A DNA stretch of 6,013 nt from Clostridia bacterium. GTDB lineage: Bacteria; Bacillota; Clostridia; HGM11327. Positions 1 to 5,666 of the stretch are shown here, one piece after another. Position 1 is the first letter of the stretch. Every line of letters starts with the position of its first letter. The notes under the pieces are model-generated. The model was not told the origin of the DNA and ran no database searches. It saw only the letters and a list, made by a program, of their open reading frames with translations. The DNA lies in NCBI GenBank assembly GCA_017935525.1, contig JAGBHJ010000215.1:1-6013 (forward strand). The letters run 5' to 3'. A program made the translations under genes and the position numbers.

Positions 1-377
1 TACTGGGCGCAAAGATATGCAAAAATCTGTTTTTGCGCAATCAGCAGGCTACAAAATTCTATCTGCTGATAATGCCCGGGGACAAAAAATTCAAAACTAA
101 GGACCTTTCCCAACAGATAAACAGCTCAAGGCTTTCTTTTGCAGAGGGAGAATACATGGAAAAATATCTGGACATCACCCCCGGCTCTGTCAGCATTGCA
201 TGGCTGATGAACGATAAGGACAATTCCGTGCAGTTTATCGCAGACGAGGACGTGCTCGGGGATGAATACATAGGGCTTCACCCCTGTATCAACACCAGCA
301 CGTTAAAGATCGCCGTAAAGGACATCCAAAAATACATCGACAGCATATCTCACACAATGCTGACAGTAAAGCTTTAA
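1..377 (+). CDS. Prolyl-tRNA editing protein, YbaK/ProX (PrdX) family, 5'-truncated by the window edge
   Basis: Members of this family are free-standing deacylases that hydrolyse mischarged Ala- or Cys-tRNA(Pro) in the cytoplasm. The frame is open to the left edge (first full codon at base 3) and reads GAKICKNLFLRN before the TTG at 33, so that TTG is internal and the true start lies upstream. The KNLFLRN segment (Lys codon 21-23) matches the family stretch holding the conserved catalytic lysine. Further family landmarks follow: LLIMPGDKKF, LSFAEGEYMEKYL, the PGSVS loop and HPCINTST. About 125 residues are visible, against about 160 for a typical family member, so roughly the first quarter is missing. 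The stop (375-377) lies 13 bases before the next gene, which suggests an operon. The YbaK/ProX fold is clear, but which mischarged tRNA it edits (Ala or Cys) cannot be decided from this fragment. Confidence 0.88.
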   Translation, partial: LGAKICKNLFLRNQQATKFYLLIMPGDKKFKTKDLSQQINSSRLSFAEGEYMEKYLDITPGSVSIAWLMNDKDNSVQFIADEDVLGDEYIGLHPCINTSTLKIAVKDIQKYIDSISHTMLTVKL

Positions 378-390
378 CACAAGGATAATT

Positions 391-1422
391 ATGAAAACTA
401 TATTGCAAAAGGGTGACCCCCAAGGCATTGCAATGGCGGTAGAGCTTCTGAAGAATGGCGAAATAGTTGCCATCCCCACAGAAACCGTTTACGGCATTGC
501 AGGTGACGCCAGACGGGGTGACGTTGTAAAAAAAATATTTGAGGCAAAGGGCCGTCCCCAAGACAATCCGCTTATAGTGCATATAAGCGACATGGATATG
601 CTGCCCCGGGTGGTATCATCCGTGCCCGAGGACGCAAAAAAGCTGGCTGACGCCTTCTGGCCGGGACCGTTGACCATCATCATGCCAAAAAGTCCCAACA
701 TCAGCAAAGAAAACTGCGCAGGACTGGACAGCGTGGGCGTAAGAATGCCCTCCGATCCCGTTGCCCACGCAATAATCGCTCAAAGCGGCATACCCCTGGG
801 CGCCCCATCCGCAAATTTAAGCGGTAAGCCCAGCCCCACGTCGGCAGAGGACGTTTTTGCCGATATGGATGGCAGACTGCCACTCATTATCGACGGCGGC
901 ATATGTGCTCGCGGCGTTGAGTCCACGGTTATATCCGTACTGGAGGACACTCCCGTGCTTCTCCGCCCCGGCTTTGTCACAAAGGAGGAGATGGAATACG
1001 TCTTGCAAAAGCCCATCCTCGTTTCCTCCGCCATTGTGGACAAGCTCCCCGAGGGTGAGCAACCTCGCTCCCCCGGCATGAAGTACAAGCACTATGCTCC
1101 CAAGGCAAATATTACCATCGTAGAGGGCGATATTGATGTCTTTGCGGCATACGTTGACGAGCACGGCGGCGACGGCGTGTGGGCGCTATGCTTTTGCGGT
1201 GATGAAGAAAGGCTTTCCGCACCTTGCATTACTTACGGCAGAGAGGACGACCCTGCAGGGCAAGCCCAAAGGCTCTTTTCCGCATTAAGGGAGCTGGACA
1301 AAAACGGCGCCCAAACGGTTTACGCCCGTTGCCCGTCGAGGGACGGCATAGGACTTGCGGTGTTCAACAGGCTTATCCGTGCCGCGGCATTCAGACTTGT
1401 ACAGGCTGATGCCAAACCGTGA
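391..1422 (+). CDS. L-threonylcarbamoyladenylate synthase, long Sua5 form
   Basis: This enzyme makes threonylcarbamoyl-AMP from threonine, bicarbonate and ATP, the first step of the t6A modification at position 37 of ANN-decoding tRNAs. TsaB/TsaD/TsaE-type partners complete the transfer to tRNA. The YrdC-like catalytic domain covers about residues 8-200. It shows PTETVYG (29-35), KGRPQDNPL (53-61), WPGPLT (90-95), VGVRMP (115-120), APSANLSG (138-145), ESTV (177-180) and LRPG (191-194). The linker SPGMKYKHYAP (227-237) is typical of the long form and leads into a C-terminal Sua5 domain (about 238-343), absent from short TsaC proteins. The length of 343 residues is normal for Sua5. The ATG follows an AAGG site (381-384) and comes 13 bases after the tRNA editing gene, so the two are probably co-transcribed. 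No key motif is missing. Confidence 0.95.
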   Translation: MKTILQKGDPQGIAMAVELLKNGEIVAIPTETVYGIAGDARRGDVVKKIFEAKGRPQDNPLIVHISDMDMLPRVVSSVPEDAKKLADAFWPGPLTIIMPKSPNISKENCAGLDSVGVRMPSDPVAHAIIAQSGIPLGAPSANLSGKPSPTSAEDVFADMDGRLPLIIDGGICARGVESTVISVLEDTPVLLRPGFVTKEEMEYVLQKPILVSSAIVDKLPEGEQPRSPGMKYKHYAPKANITIVEGDIDVFAAYVDEHGGDGVWALCFCGDEERLSAPCITYGREDDPAGQAQRLFSALRELDKNGAQTVYARCPSRDGIGLAVFNRLIRAAAFRLVQADAKP

Positions 1423-1462
1423 CGTTGGGCTCTGATTATTGCGGATATCTCCGTTTTACCTA

Positions 1463-1491
1463 TTGACAATTATCGCAGCTTGTGATACAAT
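1463..1491 (+). promoter_or_regulatory. Sigma-A-type promoter of the DUF368 gene
   Basis: A perfect -35 box TTGACA (1463-1468) is followed by a 17-base spacer and a -10 box TACAAT (1486-1491), which differs from consensus at one position. TGA directly before the -10 gives an extended -10 (TGn). The predicted transcription start is near 1498, leaving a leader of about 27 bases. It lies 40 bases after the Sua5 stop and separates the DUF368 gene from the upstream operon. Confidence 0.82.
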
Positions 1492-1497
1492 TATCGC
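1466..1497. repeat. 11-bp direct repeat overlying the DUF368 promoter
   Basis: ACAATTATCGC occurs identically at 1466-1476 and 1487-1497, with starts 21 bp apart, or about two DNA helical turns. The first copy overlaps the end of the -35 box and the second overlaps most of the -10 box. Part of the match (ACAAT) is explained by both boxes resembling consensus, but the TATCGC extension is not. An operator for a tandem-binding regulator is possible; this is inference only. Confidence 0.5.
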
Positions 1498-1510
1498 CGA
1501 TGTAATACGT

Positions 1511-1516
1511 AAGGAG
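1511..1516 (+). promoter_or_regulatory. Ribosome binding site selecting a TTG start
   Basis: AAGGAG lies 8 bases before the TTG at 1525. No ATG or GTG in this frame lies closer to a Shine-Dalgarno site, and the protein begins with the expected family N-terminus, so TTG is taken as the start codon. Confidence 0.8.
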
Positions 1517-1524
1517 TTTTTATT

Positions 1525-2355
1525 TTGAAGAAGAAAGAACACATTCTCACTGCCCTCAAGGGTCTTATAATAGGTGGCACTATGCTGGTCCCCGGCGTCA
1601 GCGGTGGATCCATGGCAATGATCCTGGGCATATACAACAAGCTTATAAGTTCTGTCAGCTCGTTTTTTAAGGACAAAAAGAACAACATTATATTCCTCGC
1701 CATTTTCGTTGCGGGCGCTCTTTTGGGTATGCTCTTGTTTGCATCCCCGTTGGAGGCTCTCATAAACAGATTTCCGAGGCAGATGGGCTTTTTCTTTATA
1801 GGTGCTGTGGCAGGCGGCATTCCCATAATATACAAGGAATCCCAAGTGACACGCATCCGTCCCAAGCACATTCTGTACATAATTGCAGGCATTGCTTTGG
1901 TTGTGCTTATCTCCTTCTTGCCCGAGGATGCATTTTCCGGCGGCTCGTCAACGGGCGTTGTAAAGTATCTGATACTGATGCTTTCGGGCATTATTTGTGC
2001 AGTAGCATTGATACTTCCCGGCATCAGCGTGTCCTATATGTTCCTGGTTATGGGCATTCACGACAGTCTGATGCACGCCATCAGCAGTCTGGACATTCTG
2101 TTTTTGTTGCCCATGGCAGTGGGGCTGGGGTTGGGCGTTATCCTTACCACCAAGCTTTTGGAAATGGCTATGAAAAAATTCCCCCATGCCACCTACATGA
2201 TAATACTGGGCTTTGTGCTGGGCTCCATTGCAGACGCCTTCCCGGGTGTACCCATGGGATGGGAATGGTTGATCTGCATCGTAATGCTTTTGGCAGGCTT
2301 TGCGGCAATATTCTCAATATCCTACTTTACGGAGTTAAAGCCCGCAAAGAAATAA
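1525..2355 (+). CDS. DUF368 (PopT-type) polyprenyl-phosphate transporter
   Basis: DUF368 proteins are integral membrane proteins. Members in Gram-positive and Gram-negative bacteria have been identified as polyprenyl-phosphate (C55-P) transporters that return the lipid carrier across the membrane for cell-wall and polymer synthesis. This 276-residue protein is of normal length and almost wholly hydrophobic, with about eight membrane segments by eye. Two pseudo-symmetrical signature motifs are visible: VPGVSGG followed by GIYNKL (residues 22-40) and LPGISVS followed by MGIHDSL (164-183), as expected from an internal inverted repeat. In the second motif, residues where I would expect Gly-Ser/Thr are Val-Ser. 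The start is TTG with AAGGAG 8 bases upstream. The gene has its own promoter and terminator, so it is a single-gene unit. The family call is firm; the exact substrate is inferred from the family. Confidence 0.9.
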   Translation: MKKKEHILTALKGLIIGGTMLVPGVSGGSMAMILGIYNKLISSVSSFFKDKKNNIIFLAIFVAGALLGMLLFASPLEALINRFPRQMGFFFIGAVAGGIPIIYKESQVTRIRPKHILYIIAGIALVVLISFLPEDAFSGGSSTGVVKYLILMLSGIICAVALILPGISVSYMFLVMGIHDSLMHAISSLDILFLLPMAVGLGLGVILTTKLLEMAMKKFPHATYMIILGFVLGSIADAFPGVPMGWEWLICIVMLLAGFAAIFSISYFTELKPAKK

Positions 2356-2380
2356 CAACAAAAAGATTATATGTAATTGA

Positions 2381-2413
2381 ACACCGCATTTGTGACTGCA
2401 AATGCGGTGTTTT
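2381..2413 (+). terminator. Rho-independent terminator of the DUF368 gene
   Basis: Perfect 12-bp inverted repeat: ACACCGCATTTG (2381-2392), a 6-base loop, then CAAATGCGGTGT (2399-2410), followed by TTT and a T-rich stretch. It starts 25 bases after the DUF368 stop. The T tract is short, so efficiency may be moderate. Confidence 0.82.
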
Positions 2414-2428
2414 GTATGTCTGAATTTG

Positions 2429-2508
2429 GTAGGGGCTTGCCGGCGGGAGTCCGTTTTGGTTAAAACCATAACTATTTGTTCTGGACCGTCGAGGACGCCG
2501 GCCCTTAC
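2429..2508. repeat. Intergenic folding repeat, copy 1 (REP/MITE-like)
   Basis: An 80-bp non-coding block begins GTAGGGGC (2429-2436) and ends GCCCTTAC (2501-2508), which pair over 8 bp with one G-T wobble. Moving inward, CGGCG (2441-2445) pairs with CGCCG (2496-2500), GTCC (2449-2452) pairs with GGAC (2483-2486), and GTTTTGGTTAAAAC (2453-2466) forms a small central hairpin. The right arm GGACCGTCGAGGACGCCGG reappears in degraded form at 4405. From memory, arms of this kind resemble short dispersed repeats in Clostridia genomes; I could not check this. It sits between the terminator and the next gene. Confidence 0.65.
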
Positions 2509-2595
2509 AAAGCACACCCATAATGTTCTTCTTTTTTGTTACGACTATGTATTTTTTGCCGTCCGTTGTCATACAAATTACTAAAAAACATCCAC

Positions 2596-2600
2596 GGAGG
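2596..2600 (+). promoter_or_regulatory. Ribosome binding site fixing the start at 2608
   Basis: GGAGG sits 7 bases before ATG 2608. The in-frame upstream start at 2536 has no comparable site and would add 24 residues ahead of the hydrophobic anchor, so 2608 is preferred. Confidence 0.85.
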
Positions 2601-2607
2601 TCTTTTG

Positions 2608-3096
2608 ATGAAAAAGGACGTAAACAAAATAGTATTCTTTACCCTGTGCGCCGCCCTTGTATTTGGCTGCGGCATACTGGTGGGCAGACTTTTATACAAT
2701 ATTCTCAATCAGAACAGAGTCCACTATTGCCTTGTGCGGCCAATGGTGTACGACGCCTTTACAGGCAAGCCCATAGCCAACGCCACCGTTTATAACGCAA
2801 CCGACGGCAGAGGCTACACCACCGACTCCTCCGGCTCCACGGACTGGATATCCGTCCACTACAACGAGCCCGACGAGATCACCCTCAACGCCTTTGTCGC
2901 CTCTGCAGACGGATACAAGAGCACCTTGCTCTACATGGTGTGCCAGACGGCTCTGGAGCCTCTTGACGGCCCGCTGATATATATGTTCTCGGGGCAGGAG
3001 TCAGACACCGTCAGCATGGTATACTCCCCCTCTGACGATTACTCCAAAGCTTTGGCTGACAGGCTCAGACAAACGGGTCAAAGCCCTCGCCGTTAA
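2608..3096 (+). CDS. Membrane-anchored protein with a carboxypeptidase-regulatory-like domain
   Basis: I recognise a fold type but no named family. The 162-residue protein has a short basic N-terminus (MKKDVNK), one hydrophobic helix at about residues 8-33, and then an exported-looking part. Residues 47-107 resemble a transthyretin/carboxypeptidase-regulatory beta-sandwich: VYDAFTGKPIANATVYN, then GYTTDSSGST and the closing ADGYKS. Such domains are usually structural or sugar/peptide-binding modules on the outer face of the membrane; here no catalytic residues are seen. VFGC (18-21) could be read as a weak lipobox, but the hydrophobic stretch continues past it, which favours a transmembrane anchor. 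The tail (about 120-162) is polar and unassigned. No good promoter was found upstream. The last 32 bases overlap the convergent yitT-like gene. The gene is very likely real; its function is unknown. Confidence 0.8.
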   Translation: MKKDVNKIVFFTLCAALVFGCGILVGRLLYNILNQNRVHYCLVRPMVYDAFTGKPIANATVYNATDGRGYTTDSSGSTDWISVHYNEPDEITLNAFVASADGYKSTLLYMVCQTALEPLDGPLIYMFSGQESDTVSMVYSPSDDYSKALADRLRQTGQSPRR

Positions 3097-3898
3097 CGCC
3101 GCCCGTGGGTGTGTTAAACAAAAATGCTTTTTTGTCTATGCTGTAAACCACGGACTTGATCTCCGACAGCTGTCGCTTTGGAGCGATGCACATCAGCATC
3201 ACACCCTCCTTGCCGGAAAATCCTCCTTTAATACATATATCCGTAACGCCTCTGCCCACACGGTCGTAGAGGCGTTGCTTTACTTCTGCAGGGCTTGAGG
3301 TCACTATATACACCGCAACGTTTGCTCTGATGCCGTCAAACACGTAGTCTATAAACACCATCTGCATCATTATTGCCACCGCAGAGTATATCGCAGTAAC
3401 CAACCCGTATACCACCGCCGAAAACAGCACCACGGCAGCATCCAGGATCAGGAGCAATCCGCTGGTCTTCATGTTGGGGTTTTTCTTATTCAATATAACG
3501 GCAATGGTATCCGTACCACCCGTGGAAGCACCTGCGTACATCACAAGTCCCAGTCCAACGCCCGTCAGCATTCCGCCCACCACGCTGGCAAGAAATCTAT
3601 CGTCAATGCCGATGTCCATTTTGATGCTGTCCATACCCACCGTCATAATGGCAAGCAACGCCACCGTGCTGAGTGTAAACTTTTTGCCCAGCACAAACAG
3701 CGCGGCTATCATTACGGGCACGTTGAGTATGGCTGTCAATATACCCGTTCCGATGGGAATGTACTTGCTCAGTGTTACCGCAACGCCACCCAAGCCACCG
3801 GGGGCAATATTGCACGGTATAAAAAACACCGCATACGCCACGGCAACCAATGCCGTGCCCATAGTCATGGCAAAAATATTCTTTATAGTCCTGTTCAT
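3065..3898 (-). CDS. YitT family membrane protein with DUF2179 domain
   Basis: YitT-family proteins are multi-pass membrane proteins with a cytosolic DUF2179 tail. They are common in Firmicutes, often in several copies, and have no agreed biochemical function. The length of 277 residues is typical. The membrane part (about 1-190) carries IPCNIAPGGLGG (27-38), the family hallmark GASTGGTD (123-130) and the paired helices at about 150-185. The soluble DUF2179 tail (about 219-275) contains RGVTDICIKGGFSGKEG and ends with GEGF. The ATG (3896-3898, complement) follows AGGAG with a 7-base gap. The 3' end overlaps the opposite-strand gene by 32 bases, so its C-terminal codons are constrained by both. 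I found no terminator for it. The family call is secure; its role is open. Confidence 0.92.
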   Translation of the reverse strand: MNRTIKNIFAMTMGTALVAVAYAVFFIPCNIAPGGLGGVAVTLSKYIPIGTGILTAILNVPVMIAALFVLGKKFTLSTVALLAIMTVGMDSIKMDIGIDDRFLASVVGGMLTGVGLGLVMYAGASTGGTDTIAVILNKKNPNMKTSGLLLILDAAVVLFSAVVYGLVTAIYSAVAIMMQMVFIDYVFDGIRANVAVYIVTSSPAEVKQRLYDRVGRGVTDICIKGGFSGKEGVMLMCIAPKRQLSEIKSVVYSIDKKAFLFNTPTGGVNGEGFDPFV

Positions 3899-3905
3899 GT
3901 GTTAT

Positions 3906-3910
3906 CTCCT
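3906..3910 (-). promoter_or_regulatory. Ribosome binding site of the yitT-like gene
   Basis: On the minus strand AAAGGAG (AGGAG core at 3906-3910) lies 7 bases before the ATG at 3898, which supports that start. Confidence 0.8.
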
Positions 3911-3918
3911 TTGATGAT

Positions 3919-3947
3919 ATTATATGTAACAATGCGCCCTTTGCCAT
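3919..3947 (-). promoter_or_regulatory. Candidate promoter of the yitT-like gene
   Basis: On the minus strand a perfect -10 TATAAT (3919-3924) sits 17 bases from ATGGCA (3942-3947), a 4-of-6 match to the -35 consensus. The transcript would start near 3912, giving a very short leader with the ribosome binding site almost at its 5' end. The weak -35 keeps confidence moderate. Confidence 0.45.
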
Positions 3948-4066
3948 CATACCATGGAGTGACGGCACATGGCGGTAATTTATTTTGCGTTATCGTAATA
4001 TAAATATTCCCCATTGGTATCCCCGACAGTACCGCCGCCAATCTCACGTCGGAGAAAGGGTCAAAT

Positions 4067-4267
4067 ATGGCTTTATTCGGATGCGGTGACGACAACAACC
4101 TTATATGGATCGTACTGCTGATACTTTTGTTCTCGGGCAACGGCTGCAATTCTTGCTCTGACAATTCCCGCGATTGTGGATGTGGATGCGGTTGCTCAGG
4201 CGGCAACGACATTTTTCTCCTGATCATCATCCTTCTTTTGTTCTCAGGCGATAACTGTCTGTTCTGA
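4067..4267 (+). CDS. Small cysteine-rich membrane protein (66 aa)
   Basis: This 66-residue protein has two hydrophobic segments, about residues 12-22 and 49-59, flanking a polar loop rich in Cys and Gly. Eight cysteines are present: 6, 27, 30, 37, 39, 41, 43 and 64. The loop includes CNSC (27-30) and the alternating CGCGCGC (37-43), which could bind metal or form disulfides. Both hydrophobic segments end in LLFSG followed by NGC or DNC, and the matching DNA (4124-4138 and 4235-4249) is identical at 14 of 15 bases in the same frame, so the gene contains a duplication. Similar small Clostridia proteins have, as I recall, been labelled 'chorion class high-cysteine' by composition only; that is not a function. 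GGAGAAAGGG (4051-4060) precedes the ATG by 6 bases and a strong terminator follows the stop by 21, both supporting a real gene. Confidence 0.75.
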   Translation: MALFGCGDDNNLIWIVLLILLFSGNGCNSCSDNSRDCGCGCGCSGGNDIFLLIIILLLFSGDNCLF

Positions 4268-4288
4268 CAGCTCGTATCATCCCTCATT

Positions 4289-4330
4289 CTCCCTTTTGGC
4301 AAAGTCTTGCCGAAAGGGAGCTCTTTTTTT
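4289..4330 (+). terminator. Strong rho-independent terminator of the cysteine-rich gene
   Basis: A 14-bp stem (4289-4302 with 4307-4320, one T-G wobble, core CTCCCTTT/AAAGGGAG) closes a 4-base AGTC loop. It is followed by CTC and seven T residues (4324-4330). This is a textbook intrinsic terminator. Confidence 0.93.
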
Positions 4331-4372
4331 ACAATACCCCATTGGCGGATGACAGCATATACGAAAGCGATA

Positions 4373-4430
4373 CCGTTTTGGTTGACGATGCGACCGCATG
4401 CCTTGGACCGTCGAAAACGCCGATCCCTAC
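4373..4430. repeat. Intergenic repeat, degenerate copy 2
   Basis: This block matches copy 1 (2451-2508) without gaps. Both begin CCGTTTTGGTT, both have a 21-base variable centre, and both end in the GGACCGTCGA...ACGCCG arm, 32 bases from the left motif. The final 26 bases agree at 21 positions. The centre is not conserved in sequence, but in both copies it lies at or beside a small hairpin; here it is ATGCGACCGCAT (4388-4399). The outer left arm present in copy 1 is not recognisable. It lies in the non-coding gap between two terminators. Confidence 0.6.
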
Positions 4431-4494
4431 TGTGTTAATTACCGACAAATTCACGCATATGAATAAGAACGCCGTACACCCGTCATATCCCAAT

Positions 4495-4531
4495 AAAAAA
4501 ACGGAGTACGATCAAACATCTCGCACTCCGT
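4495..4531 (-). terminator. Rho-independent terminator of asd
   Basis: Read on the minus strand, ACGGAGTGCGA (4521-4531) pairs with TCGTACTCCGT (4501-4511) over 11 bp with one G-T wobble around a 9-base loop. A run of T residues follows (4495-4500). The stem begins 5 bases after the asd stop codon. Confidence 0.9.
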
Positions 4532-4536
4532 CTTGA

Positions 4537-5622
4537 TTACTTCTCCGCTGTAAGGTAGCCCTCTCTGTAAAGAAGCTCTGCGATCAGCACTGCACCGCCT
4601 GCCGCGCCTCTCAACGTGTTGTGAGAAAGTCCTACAAACTTATAATCATACACAGTATCCTCTCTGAGTCTGCCTACCGTTACACCCATACCCTTGTAGA
4701 TATCTCTGTCCAGCTTTGCCTGGGGACGGTTATCCTCCTCAAAGTATGTGATAAACTGCTCCGGAGCGCTGGGCAATCCAAGCTCCTGGGGCTTGCCCTT
4801 GTACTCTGCCCAAGCCTTAAGGATCTCCTCCTTTGTGGGCTTTGTCTCAAAGCTTACAAATACTGCCGCTGTGTGGCCGTCCGTTACGGGCACTCTGATG
4901 CACTGTGTTGTGATAAGGGGGCTCTGAGCCTTTACGATCTTGCCGTCCTCAATGTGACCCCAGATCTTAAGGGGCTCCTGCTCACTCTTTTCCTCCTCGC
5001 CGCCGATGTAAGGAATAACGTTGTCGATCATCTCGGGCCATTCCTTAAACGTCTTTCCTGCACCGCTGATCGCCTGATACGTTGTTGCAACAACTACCTT
5101 GGGGCCAAACTTCATCAAGGGTGTCAATGCAGGCACGTAGCTCTGGATGGAGCAGTTGGGCTTAACTGCAATAAAGCCCTTCTTTGTGCCAAGACGCTTT
5201 CTCTGCTGCTCAATAATTCTGATGTGATCGTCATTGATCTCCGGGATAACCATGGGTACGTCCTCAGTCCAACGGTTTGCGCTGTTATTGGACACAACGG
5301 GGATCTCCGCCTTTGCATACGCTTCCTCAAGAGCAAGGATCTCGGGCTTCTTCATATCTACTGCGCAGAACACAAAGTCAACAAGCTTTGCAATCTCGTC
5401 AATAGCGTCGGAAGACATTACCACCATGTCCTTTACAAGCTCGGGGATCTCAACAGACATCTTCCATCTGCCATCAACGGCTTCTGTGTACTTTCTGCCT
5501 GCGGAACGGGGGCTTGCAATAAGCGCAACGATCTCAAAATAGGGGTGATCTGCCAAAAGCGTAATAAAACGCTGGCCTACCATGCCGGTAGCACCCACGA
5601 TACCAACTTTTAATTTCTTCAT
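4537..5622 (-). CDS. asd: Aspartate-semialdehyde dehydrogenase, archaeal/fungal-type
   Basis: This NADP-dependent cytoplasmic enzyme reduces aspartyl-4-phosphate to aspartate semialdehyde, the branch point to lysine/diaminopimelate, threonine, methionine and isoleucine. The Rossmann motif GATGMVG is at residues 10-16. The active-site cysteine is C157 in KPNCSIQS. SGAGKTF (186-192), GGEEEK (207-212), R243 and the catalytic-type H250 in RVPVTDGH are also present. The length of 361 residues and the PNCSIQ context fit the branch first described in archaea and fungi, which is also found in many Clostridia, rather than the classical E. coli or B. subtilis forms. I start at ATG 5622 because AAAGGA lies 9 bases upstream; an in-frame TTG at 5640 would overlap that site. 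It is transcribed alone, with its own promoter and terminator and no linked dap, lysC or thr genes in view. Confidence 0.95.
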   Translation of the reverse strand: MKKLKVGIVGATGMVGQRFITLLADHPYFEIVALIASPRSAGRKYTEAVDGRWKMSVEIPELVKDMVVMSSDAIDEIAKLVDFVFCAVDMKKPEILALEEAYAKAEIPVVSNNSANRWTEDVPMVIPEINDDHIRIIEQQRKRLGTKKGFIAVKPNCSIQSYVPALTPLMKFGPKVVVATTYQAISGAGKTFKEWPEMIDNVIPYIGGEEEKSEQEPLKIWGHIEDGKIVKAQSPLITTQCIRVPVTDGHTAAVFVSFETKPTKEEILKAWAEYKGKPQELGLPSAPEQFITYFEEDNRPQAKLDRDIYKGMGVTVGRLREDTVYDYKFVGLSHNTLRGAAGGAVLIAELLYREGYLTAEK

Positions 5623-5631
5623 ATCAAATAG

Positions 5632-5637
5632 TCCTTT
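5632..5637 (-). promoter_or_regulatory. Ribosome binding site fixing the asd start
   Basis: AAAGGA on the minus strand ends 9 bases before ATG 5622. It lies inside the alternative TTG-initiated extension (start 5640), which argues against that longer form. Confidence 0.75.
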
Positions 5638-5666
5638 CAAACTTTGTTTTCAACCGATTGTTTCGT

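Noticed and set aside
1441..1457. Possible terminator after Sua5 (GCGGA / TCCGT then T residues)
   Set aside because: The stem is only 5 bp including a wobble pair and the T run is short, so I could not support it as a real terminator.
2536..2607. Upstream ATG extension of the carboxypeptidase-regulatory-like gene
   Set aside because: It has no ribosome binding site and would place an odd Cys- and Arg-containing peptide before the membrane anchor. GGAGG points to ATG 2608.
3044..3055. 12-bp perfect palindrome CCAAAGCTTTGG
   Set aside because: It lies inside the plus-strand coding region just past the yitT stop. It could only form a 4-bp hairpin and has no T tract, so it is likely chance.
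3471..3914. 147-codon open frame antisense to the yitT-like gene
   Set aside because: It is a shadow of a well-supported YitT protein; its hydrophobic composition mirrors the membrane codons on the other strand.
4342..4536. 64-codon open frame on the plus strand
   Set aside because: It has no ribosome binding site, starts just after a strong terminator, runs through repeat copy 2 and into the asd terminator stem, and has no protein-like pattern.
4621..5613. 330-codon open frame antisense to asd
   Set aside because: It lies wholly inside the minus-strand asd gene, which has unmistakable enzyme motifs. The long open frame is a codon-usage shadow without a convincing start site.
5623..5640. 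TTG-initiated six-residue extension of asd
   Set aside because: The extension contains the ribosome binding site for ATG 5622, and MKKLKVGIVGATG is a standard family N-terminus.
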